IMG/VR virus record: IMGVR_UViG_3300025174_000095
Location: 1-27,108 of that record
DNA: 27,108 nucleotides
DNA from: a virus
Direction: 5' to 3' (one strand)
Every line of letters begins with the position of its first letter. Positions within the stretch are counted from its first letter, which is position 1. The notes under the pieces were generated by a model, which saw only the letters and a list, made by a program, of their open reading frames with translations, was not told where the DNA came from and did not search any database. The translations under genes and the position numbers were made by a program. This document shows positions 22,201-27,108 of the stretch, in pieces.

Positions 22201-24505
22201 GCGCCGCATTGTCGATTGGCTGAGAGGGTCTACCTTTGGGACTGCGGTTGCCGACTGGATGTGGCCGGATGTGGCATGGAAGGACATGATTGTTGAGCGG
22301 GAGTTGTTCCGTGAACTTACCGAGCGGATTTCGGCCCCCGGACTGACCGACGAAGAGAAATATGAAATTGCCCAGGAATACTGCCGGGCGCTGGGGGGCC
22401 AAGCCTGCACCGCTGAAAATTCCTTGAAAAGTTGGGACATGCAGGCCCGAGAGAACAACAAGCTCTGGTTGGCAGCGAGGGACCGGGTAGAAAAGTCGGA
22501 TTATTACCTCCGCACCGTAGGATTCTTTACCGGATTTTACGGGCGGGTATGGACGGACGCCGATGCCGAACTCATACAAATTCGCAACGAAATCAACCAA
22601 ATGAAGGATGCCGTCGAGAACCAGCTCCTCGCTGCCATGTTCGGGATGGACGATGATGCCTCCAACCGCTATACCTACTACATCGAAAACCGCTACAACA
22701 CCCCCGAGGGATACGTCAACAATCTCTATCAAGCAACACAGTGGGTAATTTCTCCGACAACGGGAGAGCAACTCTATGGCCCAGACCGCCGGGACCTGAT
22801 TGCTCAACGCATCATGGAAGACTCGATGACAACTGCCTACTACGACTCGGTGAGGCAGCTGGGGGAGCAATTGGATGGATGCCTTGGGAAACTGCCCATT
22901 GGAGCGGCGGGAGGGGCGAAAGGCGGCTGCTACGAGAGATATTTTGAGGGGCGCCTAGAACTCGAAGACACCGATATGTACAAAGCCGCCAACCGCCCCT
23001 GGGTGGAAGGACTGAAGCCGAGCGAACTCGTCGTCGAACACTATCAGGAAATGTGGTGGTACATGGTGAAGGCGACCAAGCCGAAGTGGAGGGTCGAGGA
23101 GGGCGAAGAATATGGTGACTGGCAGCAGCGGGTCGCCATCTGGCAAGCAGAGCTTCCGGCGATGGCACAGAGCATGGGGGCGGCTTTCGTGCGGGTTGCC
23201 GGCGCAAAGGGCTGGTTTACCCAGAAATTTACCGAAAAGAATTTGCAGGACATGATCGCCAATACAACGGCAGAGAACTATGCGGCCTGGCAACTGAGCA
23301 AGGACCGCCCCTTCGATGCTATCGACAACGCCTGGGACGACATCTACTACTCGCAGTATTGGGATGCCATCCGGGGCAAGACCGGGGCGGCAAGGGAACT
23401 GGCCGAGAGGGAATTTTACAAGCAGTGGGAAAGCCCGCCGACCTTCGAGCAGCTCTGGGGCTGGATCGAGCAGAACTATCCGCCTGGGCAGTTTACCAAA
23501 TCAGACATCTGGCGGGCCTACAATGGCAGGGATGTCGAGACAGTAGAATCCCGCATCGAGGAAACCAAGTCGGAGTGGGACAAGATGGAGGATGACATCT
23601 GGGCGGGGATGAACCTGGCAGGGCCGCTGGGGTCGGAGACCTACGACGAACTTATCGACCTGTTTATCCGCTCGGGAGGGGAGCGGTCACAAATCGACTT
23701 CTGGTTCATGTCGGATGGAAACCTGGAAGCCTATGGGGACCCTGAAGATGCCCAAGCCTTCTACGAGAGTTTCATGCTGGCGGTCAATGAGATGCGCCGA
23801 CTGAACAAAATCAAGGAACCGACTGATGCCGAGCTGCGAGAGCGGGCGGTTGCCGAGGAATTGAACAGCAAATACAAAGAGCAGATAACCCAGAAATTCG
23901 GAGAGAATATCTATTGGCTGCTCGGGCTGGTGTATGGGGAGATGAATGCCTCCGAGCGGAACGAGTGGAAGAAGAGCAATACCGAGGATTGGGAGAAGCT
24001 GCAAGCCTACTTTGATTTCAAAGATACTTACTCCGCCGCCAACCCGCTCTGGGCCAGATATTACAACCCCGACTTCGAGGCCGGGGGGACGACCAAGCAG
24101 CAGGCCCAGAAGGTTTACACGAAGTCCAAAGTCAGGCGCAAGGGGCCAAGCCGGAGCGGGAAAGCCGCCCGCCGCTACCTTGGCTCGCTCGGGGGGACCC
24201 AACCCGTACACGTAGAAAGTAAGGCTTTCTTACCCCTTGGGCGCCGGGGCGGGGATATTACCGATTTGCTGACCAAGGGATTGGGGCGGGGTGGATACTC
24301 CGAACTACCCCGATGGCCCGCAGACCTGAAGGCCGCCGTGGGGGATACGGCCCTAGAGGTCATCGACAATGCACACAAACAGGGGCAGCCCTACCCGATT
24401 TCCCTCAAGCAGCTGATTCTGAAGCTGCGGGGGAGACATCCTGAGTGGCGTGAGTATATTGACCGACTGTTACACGACGAACCTGGATTGACACAATCCA
24501 TTTAG
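16211..24505 (+). CDS. Giant virion-type protein with ADP-ribosyltransferase signature (2764 aa)
   Basis: One uninterrupted frame of 2764 codons. The start is GTG with GGAAGGA 6 nt upstream. After a Pro-rich N-terminus come hydrophobic segments (about 240-262 and 348-375), then a segment around TTRPGWVMFNYIDS (867-880) that recalls a region often seen in giant phage proteins. Residues about 1535-1610 carry the R-S-E signature of ADP-ribosyltransferases: LYRAV (R1541), SFTTS (S1554-S1558) and DEQE (E1604 and E1606), as in the ART domains of phage polyvalent proteins. A later NFFPFWKF segment (1844-1851) recalls large polyvalent protein-associated domains. A basic stretch (about 2636-2660) precedes the C-terminus. 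It lies between portal and scaffold, the slot of MuF-type minor head and toxin proteins, so it is probably packaged and delivered with the DNA. No RNA polymerase motif of the N4 virion type was found. Sites 9-11 lie inside. Confidence 0.75.
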   Translation: MPVPVSPYTGRQPVAGGDRDEKPTTPPPEESVFSGFYEALYGPGSTSPPTAPPGETASPSEYKERIAAALEQSRKSKVESQSTVPDFKIGGRVYLDKETGQLTQEKTKYPAYWDAREKKVTIEPTPIPFLWGMIGSMQTIQEAYKKMFPEATKEGSTVSLWQGLSGPFTPNLEAKQAAYEFVRSGIPGLAPPMAGPPKPGEEAWYEEGEAYPEQYRTPIMGILTPEWATPIVDFWQETIVPAAKSVATAIGWLAVPGIMSLGKANEELEKRGVNFAGALTMAWEATGIPGAITGDVYYIPKEGGETTFEGLEAATPFGGLEEAPKTFWEKAIWGLRWGAEIFIEAEGLSLTTAPIVRLAFATGGVLLNATQWAAGKFFLNSIAFGVEKLGGEEAADKMRAVTDKQKADLDFWWMISGEATKAIIEGEDYEDAWISKMAPEKAAIVEAQNALIPPSPGKLDQLIIDFKAAQKRAEGQAAALRQSARILYTAAENAEQFNRALDLTRQAIELDRLYGWDWLNPYNAWTWQLEGEDQQEKFLRAVAWAELQRGRPLTRYEIVQIRDRFVSAGTELAGEMVFDLLNFVPAKVFDFLLVTPAKALGIVAKEVGLKTPIVGSIMRSVMKSATRSVGYKIERAAIILFNDVAGGAKNSDDLIDRLGRMGDLVDDFNAGKIAEAEMTDGLREITPRLNRTAPVLVKTGKMPALSKIPRVDSFGDWIRTTLASATDGLVKAYMDDIYENAYRARGLRGMGNTAKVFADAMAEAAAKAGKKAKLEDIVALLDPEIKKQARKIASSQVSDPKLLARGFGQSFREAYWEANRAWTGSKLLKGQILGELGAKVPWTRGAINATTYLTDLIFRAWVSAVLTTRPGWVMFNYIDSAARFVIMGGSLLDDLATTTAGLIDNGFGIDPNFLGIRLGLGDEKWSEIAEQIARGEGPKVYNWLTAPVAGTIQRIGKLFGQDWLPGVAYTKWTQVTTALNDSIEFSLRIRLFAKKAYEITNTLDPIALDRMLAQVPEKLQPLYKQMWIESGNNPDKFMALVDSWAGGVGQKPGWALTIPEELLDTPIGHTAQDQQQILGAINKEMRELVSAKAARKESLTLEDIDNLFDDILDSFRKRYEEIANSRGRLGELSNDFTGKVNMDEPFPESVIPPPPRTDADIARQLDELPRGGIPENIEGAVDEYINQGIMDGRTPEQRANVELRSQASKTLDDFAFGLTPKVPEGWEFPRALAVQQYLGDYSKNIDENYRFVQDLVYRYVNPEQYKSGSQEWRLAWDNYFDFVDSIKTKEISIFNSLLDAARTGDFESLPKPMTVKEYLAEMGITYEQAQTKVGWKITIEAPWGKVTKTSWKARGWLLEPYKNVGITLIDDLENAVLVRRVEDIQKYAEEIAAGMSPEAAYFGGKLPTSEALTKKFGDYEPLSWEVELNKQWDDLSINKPELRFIFKGDDDLLPNILRRISEKGYATFDEVATLFDNLDDPMAVALWSWIDFDDSWKGYLPALAERYSKEAKTIQQQTWWVLMNKYGDSVTGYPKTIELYRAVAEGRPLRDWDSFTTSKRVAEKFMGKAANQLNNPKLVRVEVPIENIFVSYDSHAAFHRFVDEQEFIIKNLDNVKILEGGEEILTLTSQQKLDNLSTMAKQDMDAFWKAWAKNNELDFLYGEPAGSYENFASYLRKEIPRATKKFGKDSEMVRFLEWRLAQAEQTMAATASFLYPEAMGMVPPPVPVWEMPESAATRLLAQEYLGTHFRKIEQGLDIFRNATKQALESGAFYDATKYTADEIADLRRLVRDGAVWKQEIIDVARNGGVSQLMPTMSFEGAAPFTNRTMIDYTDFSAFDEGMRNFFPFWKFYKNSIPFWIETMALHPEIAAFYTKYLRYTDRIAWSEGAINSRGETLPSLKGKIRIPGTDIWVNLSAPFSLRFVFPRLYQPYEDQDEEQMGPLGKTVKWLYDFGSERGLSIAPWTAALLYGTGVLNQAENPKWSVFPMAQLVPPNWQRRIVDWLRGSTFGTAVADWMWPDVAWKDMIVERELFRELTERISAPGLTDEEKYEIAQEYCRALGGQACTAENSLKSWDMQARENNKLWLAARDRVEKSDYYLRTVGFFTGFYGRVWTDADAELIQIRNEINQMKDAVENQLLAAMFGMDDDASNRYTYYIENRYNTPEGYVNNLYQATQWVISPTTGEQLYGPDRRDLIAQRIMEDSMTTAYYDSVRQLGEQLDGCLGKLPIGAAGGAKGGCYERYFEGRLELEDTDMYKAANRPWVEGLKPSELVVEHYQEMWWYMVKATKPKWRVEEGEEYGDWQQRVAIWQAELPAMAQSMGAAFVRVAGAKGWFTQKFTEKNLQDMIANTTAENYAAWQLSKDRPFDAIDNAWDDIYYSQYWDAIRGKTGAARELAEREFYKQWESPPTFEQLWGWIEQNYPPGQFTKSDIWRAYNGRDVETVESRIEETKSEWDKMEDDIWAGMNLAGPLGSETYDELIDLFIRSGGERSQIDFWFMSDGNLEAYGDPEDAQAFYESFMLAVNEMRRLNKIKEPTDAELRERAVAEELNSKYKEQITQKFGENIYWLLGLVYGEMNASERNEWKKSNTEDWEKLQAYFDFKDTYSAANPLWARYYNPDFEAGGTTKQQAQKVYTKSKVRRKGPSRSGKAARRYLGSLGGTQPVHVESKAFLPLGRRGGDITDLLTKGLGRGGYSELPRWPADLKAAVGDTALEVIDNAHKQGQPYPISLKQLILKLRGRHPEWREYIDRLLHDEPGLTQSI
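19497..19511 (-). repeat. Dispersed palindrome, site 9 (AAGAAAGCCTTACTT)
   Basis: This is the exact reverse complement of sites 2 and 11. It lies in the giant gene and is read as K-E-S-L-T. With flanking bases it forms a 17-bp imperfect inverted repeat (19496-19512). Confidence 0.85.
21075..21089 (-). repeat. Dispersed palindrome, site 10 (AAGAAATCCTTACTT)
   Basis: Reverse-oriented copy in the giant gene, just after the part encoding the ADP-ribosyltransferase signature; read as E-E-I-L-T. Confidence 0.8.
24217..24231 (+). repeat. Dispersed palindrome, site 11 (AAGTAAGGCTTTCTT)
   Basis: Identical to site 2, over 22 kb away. It lies near the 3' end of the giant gene, about 257 bp before promoter P3, and is read in a different phase from sites 8-10 (E-S-K-A-F-L). 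Confidence 0.85.
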
Positions 24506-24516
24506 TATGATAGAGT
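24488..24516 (+). promoter_or_regulatory. Sigma-70-type promoter P3 for scaffold and capsid
   Basis: TTGACA (24488-24493), 17 bp, TAGAGT (24511-24516), with an extended -10 TGA (24508-24510). The -35 lies in the last codons of the giant gene. Transcription would start near 24523, giving scaffold and capsid their own strong transcript. Confidence 0.72.
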
Positions 24517-24529
24517 AACGGAACAACGG

Positions 24530-24556
24530 ACAGGCGGCGGATCCCCGCCGGACTGT
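24530..24556 (+). promoter_or_regulatory. Hairpin in the 5' leader of scaffold mRNA
   Basis: CGGCGG (24535-24540) pairs with CCGCCG (24545-24550) around ATCC, and ACAG (24530-24533) pairs with CTGT (24553-24556) across a small internal loop. There is no T run after it, so it is not a normal terminator. It would sit close to the 5' end of the P3 transcript and may protect it from decay. Confidence 0.45.
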
Positions 24557-24575
24557 TCTCATATAAGGAGCGGAA

Positions 24576-25319
24576 ATGACAAAGCTACCAGTTTCCACCG
24601 AGCCGGGGCCCGGGGTTTTACCAGAGACGCCCGCCGCCGGCGGAGTTCCACAAGGGACGCCCGCAACCGAGCCAAAAGGAGATGGGGGAGTAACGAAGGT
24701 TCAAACTCCAGAAGAACTTCAGGCGCAGCTCAAGCAAGCTCAAGAAGTTGCCGAGAAGTATCGAAAGGACATGGACCGGATGCGCTCCTCGCTACAACAG
24801 GGAGAGCATGTGCGGGCTCAGGCTTATGAGCAGCGCATTGCCGATATGGATGCCCAACTCAAAGCGGCCCTGACCGCCGACATGGATGAAGTCGAGCGTA
24901 TCAAGTTTGAGAATGAAGAACTCAGGCGGAACTACGCAAACCTCCAAAACCAAACGGCGCAGGACCGCGCCAGGCAAGCCGAGTACACAGCGAAGCTGGC
25001 CTGGGCGCAGGAGTTTCAGAAGGTAGGAGTTGATGTCAGCCAATTGGACATCAATGCCCCCTTCAACCAATTTTTTGGGGCGGGATGGTCCGCTCTTATA
25101 GAAAAGGTTGGAACTCCTGCGGCAGAGGCAATGCTGAAGAAACCGGCGGCAACCCCTCCCCCTGTGGTGTCTGGAATTTCGGGGCAGCCCTCGACTGGAC
25201 CATCGTGGAAAGAACTCAGAGAAATGACCGGCAAAGATTCTGAGGAGGAAATCTACAAGATGGTCGAGAAGGGGTATCTTGACCCCAAACTTATCCCCGG
25301 CCAGCCCTTTGACGAATAG
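24576..25319 (+). CDS. Capsid scaffolding protein (247 aa)
   Basis: Scaffold proteins guide assembly of the capsid shell and are then removed. This one has the usual makeup: a disordered Pro/Gly/Thr-rich N-terminus (about 40 residues), a long central coiled coil from LQAQLKQAQEVAEKYRKDMD to about residue 140 (heptads around IADMDAQLKAAL and IKFENEELRRNYANLQNQ), and a C-terminal part with WKELREMTGKDSEEEIYKMV, which may contact the capsid protein. It lies immediately before the major capsid gene. AAGGAG (24565-24570) lies 5 nt before the ATG. It is first on the P3 transcript. Confidence 0.85.
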   Translation: MTKLPVSTEPGPGVLPETPAAGGVPQGTPATEPKGDGGVTKVQTPEELQAQLKQAQEVAEKYRKDMDRMRSSLQQGEHVRAQAYEQRIADMDAQLKAALTADMDEVERIKFENEELRRNYANLQNQTAQDRARQAEYTAKLAWAQEFQKVGVDVSQLDINAPFNQFFGAGWSALIEKVGTPAAEAMLKKPAATPPPVVSGISGQPSTGPSWKELREMTGKDSEEEIYKMVEKGYLDPKLIPGQPFDE

Positions 25320-25358
25320 TTAGAGGAGGACGGGGGAGACAAATAGGGAGGCTATCAA

Positions 25359-26387
25359 ATGCCTACTTCTCCTAATCTTACTCAGACCGCTCTGAGTGAC
25401 TCCATCAAAACCCGTTACGAGCGGCGTTTGCTGGTGAGGGCGATTCCCCGCCTGATCCACAGCCGCTTCGGCGAGAAGGCTTCCATCTCCCAGTTCGGTT
25501 CTTTGGAATGGCGGCGCTACAGTGGCCTAGCTGCAATTTCGTCTGCGCTGACGGAGGGCCAAACCCCTACCGAACAGTCGGCCCCCACGCTGACCCTCGT
25601 AACTGCTACTCCGCTCTTCTATGGGGCCTGGATTGGCATGTCGGATGAGCTGGAAATGACGACCATGGACCCCTTGGTGCTAGAAGTTTCCGGCATCCTG
25701 GGTGAACAGGCCGGCCTTTCCGTCGATACTCTGGTCCGCAACACTCTAACCGACGGGGCGACCAAGCTGTACTCCGGCGTTGGCAACTCCGCCCGCACGA
25801 CCCTGGACGCTTCTCAGGACAACATCGCTTTCGATGACATCCTGGTTGTTCTGGGCACCCTGTGGGCAGGCAACGCCCGGGAGTTCGCAGACGGACGCTA
25901 CAAGTTGCTTCTGCACCCTCACACCTACGTTACCCTCATGTCCGACCCAACCTTCGTCAGCCTCTTCGAGAAAGCTGACCCGGCGGGAGACTCGAATCCG
26001 CTGCGCTCGGGCTTCATGGGCACCCTGCTCATGTGCGACATCTATATGTCGTCCAACGCCCGGGAGTATGCCGATGGAGGCGTCGGTGCGACCGACGTTT
26101 ACTCGGCAGTCTTCATCGGACGGGAAGCCTACGGCGTGACGGGCATCGGCAACACAACCCCGCAGGAAGTCGATATGGCAGGCCCGGAAGGGCGGACCAT
26201 GACCGGCACTCCTGGTACGGCTGTGTCCCCGGTGGACATCATCGTAAAGCAGCTCGGTTCCGCCGGCGCTGCTGACCCCCTGAACCAACGTTCGACTATC
26301 GGCTGGAAAGCCTCGGTCGATACCGACGTTCTCAACAGTGCCTTTGTCGTTGATCTGGAGCATACAAACTCCTTCAGTGACAGCTAG
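25359..26387 (+). CDS. Major capsid protein, N4-gp56 family (342 aa)
   Basis: The protein follows the N4-gp56 capsid pattern throughout: RYERRLLVRAIPRLIHSRFG, then SLEWRRYSGLAAISSALTEG with QTPTEQ, the strand TATPLFYGAWIGMSDELEM, TMDPLVLEVSGILGEQAG and VDTLVRNTLTDG, and the later RYKLLLHPHTYVTLMSDP. It forms the HK97-fold shell. The length is within the family's usual range of about 300-400. GGGAGG (25346-25351) lies 7 nt before the ATG. A bacterial protein of the same family would look similar, but the gene order settles the role. Confidence 0.92.
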   Translation: MPTSPNLTQTALSDSIKTRYERRLLVRAIPRLIHSRFGEKASISQFGSLEWRRYSGLAAISSALTEGQTPTEQSAPTLTLVTATPLFYGAWIGMSDELEMTTMDPLVLEVSGILGEQAGLSVDTLVRNTLTDGATKLYSGVGNSARTTLDASQDNIAFDDILVVLGTLWAGNAREFADGRYKLLLHPHTYVTLMSDPTFVSLFEKADPAGDSNPLRSGFMGTLLMCDIYMSSNAREYADGGVGATDVYSAVFIGREAYGVTGIGNTTPQEVDMAGPEGRTMTGTPGTAVSPVDIIVKQLGSAGAADPLNQRSTIGWKASVDTDVLNSAFVVDLEHTNSFSDS

Positions 26388-26396
26388 GAGGAAGCC

Positions 26397-26858
26397 ATGC
26401 CTCTTACTAATCCTGTAGAGCTAAAGTTTCCTCCCAAGCACCAGGGACACGACTCGGACGCCCTCCTGAGCCATGACCTCATCGTGAAGGCCGCAAGGAT
26501 TACCCATGACAGTTTCACTGGGAATGGTACGATCCAGCTTTTCAACGTCCCCCAGAACACGCTGATCCTGGAACTCATCCTGGACATCGTGGGGGCGTGG
26601 GGAGGCTCCCAGACCTTTACGTTGGGTGATGGCAGCGATACTGATCGCTTCATGGACAACACAATTGCTGGTCCGAACACGGTCGGCTTCAAATCCTCGA
26701 AACAGGATGACAGCCAGCCGGGGGCGGGCGGGCATGTGTACACCGCAGACGACACCATCGACATCGTAGGGACAGGAACCCCGACGGCGGGAACCGCAGA
26801 CATCTACCTGCGCTACGTCCCGTTCGCCGACGACCGCAGGCTGTTGCCTGGACAGTAA
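26397..26858 (+). CDS. Putative head decoration or minor virion protein (153 aa)
   Basis: A beta-rich protein directly after the capsid gene, with AGGAGG (26386-26391) 5 nt before the ATG. The segments GTIQLFNVPQNTLILEL, GSQTFTLGDGSDTDRFMDN and TADIYLRYVPF match a type of small phage structural protein with a beta sandwich in which a T-F-T-L-G-D-G-S-D loop is common. A decoration (cement) protein on the capsid is the simplest role for this position. The family assignment is from memory; the position is strong evidence for a virion role. Confidence 0.6.
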   Translation: MPLTNPVELKFPPKHQGHDSDALLSHDLIVKAARITHDSFTGNGTIQLFNVPQNTLILELILDIVGAWGGSQTFTLGDGSDTDRFMDNTIAGPNTVGFKSSKQDDSQPGAGGHVYTADDTIDIVGTGTPTAGTADIYLRYVPFADDRRLLPGQ

Positions 26859-26866
26859 ACTACCTC

Positions 26867-26896
26867 AGAGGGAGGGCAAGGGGAGGCCCTCCCTCT
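26867..26896 (+). terminator. Strong hairpin, probable partial terminator
   Basis: An 11-bp perfect stem (AGAGGGAGGGC, 26867-26877, with GCCCTCCCTCT, 26886-26896) closes an 8-nt loop. It is followed by TCTGG, so the U tract is poor. It may end part of the capsid transcripts or act as a processing or stability element. The ribosome site of the next gene (GGAG at 26900) comes just after it. Confidence 0.6.
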
Positions 26897-26908
26897 TCTG
26901 GAGAAAAC

Positions 26909-27108
26909 ATGTCTGAACGGGATCTGGTTCGTGAGCAAGAAGTTTTGAGTTCCCAGGTTCGGCTGGACGGGAAGGGGGAAGACCCCGCCGTGGCCGCCTT
27001 GCTGTCCCCCGAGTTCGAGACCATGAGCAATACCGAGGCGTTGAATGTTGCCCTGGCGCTCCAACAGCTCGTGCGGGGGGTCAACTCCCTTTTAGACAAC
27101 GATAAGAT
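26909..27108 (+). CDS. Partial CDS, hypothetical (first 66 codons)
   Basis: The frame opens at ATG 26909, with CTGGAGA 6-10 nt upstream, and runs off the window. It reads MSERDLVREQEVLSSQVRLD and then EDPAVAALLSPEFETMSNTE and a helix (LNVALALQQLVRGVNSLLDN). It is mostly helical. In this position after capsid and decoration genes a connector or tail-completion protein is common, but nothing here identifies one. Confidence 0.6.
   Translation, partial: MSERDLVREQEVLSSQVRLDGKGEDPAVAALLSPEFETMSNTEALNVALALQQLVRGVNSLLDNDK

Noticed and set aside
16211-24505. Giant protein as an N4-type virion RNA polymerase
   Set aside because: The capsid is of the N4-gp56 family and the size is suggestive, but I could not find the single-subunit polymerase motifs (TxxGR, the R/K...YG motif B, or the HD of motif C).
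1-27108. CRISPR array, tRNA gene, insertion sequence or attachment site
   Set aside because: No regularly spaced repeats, cloverleaf, transposase or integrase-linked repeat was seen. The 15-bp palindromes are unevenly spaced and are not a CRISPR array.

Overview
The window is about 27 kb of a tailed bacteriophage (Caudoviricetes-type) genome, or a prophage of one. Every gene that can be supported is on the + strand. The terminase, portal, scaffold and N4-gp56-type major capsid genes identify it. Shine-Dalgarno sequences of the AGGAG type and three near-consensus sigma-70 promoters (TTGACA, 17-bp spacer, TA-rich -10) indicate a bacterial host. The host group cannot be named from this sequence. 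The DNA is G+C-rich, with many G runs on the + strand. No tRNA, integrase, repressor, lysis or tail gene was recognised here.

Layout. (1) 1-2717: small, mostly unrecognised genes from promoters P1 (117-145) and P2 (1907-1935), including a PD-(D/E)XK-type nuclease-like protein and a structured leader after P2. (2) 2714-10228: a tightly overlapping operon of five glycosyltransferases (GT4, two GT2, CgeB-like, and a GT2 fused to a DUF115/sialyltransferase-like domain). It also carries two SAM-dependent methyltransferases, a proteasome/HslV-like Ntn-hydrolase and a small unknown. (3) 10225-11230: four small overlapping genes. (4) 11263-27108: head module, in the order large terminase, portal, three small or medium virion-associated candidates, a 2764-residue giant protein with an ADP-ribosyltransferase signature, promoter P3, scaffold, major capsid, a decoration-like protein, a strong hairpin, and the start of one more gene.

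How it fits together. Region 4 builds and fills the head. The giant protein sits in the slot between portal and scaffold where MuF-type minor head proteins and their toxin fusions are usually found, and is probably carried in the virion. Region 2 could assemble and methylate a short glycan, on the virion or on the host surface; the sequence does not say which.

The most striking non-coding signal is a 15-bp imperfect palindrome, AAGWAANNNTTWCTT. It occurs at least 11 times (934 to 24231) in genes and at gene junctions, in both orientations and in different reading frames. Its scattered layout resembles the stoperators of mycobacteriophage L5 or the conserved inverted repeats of phage phiC31. 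I propose it as the binding site of a phage regulator encoded outside the window.
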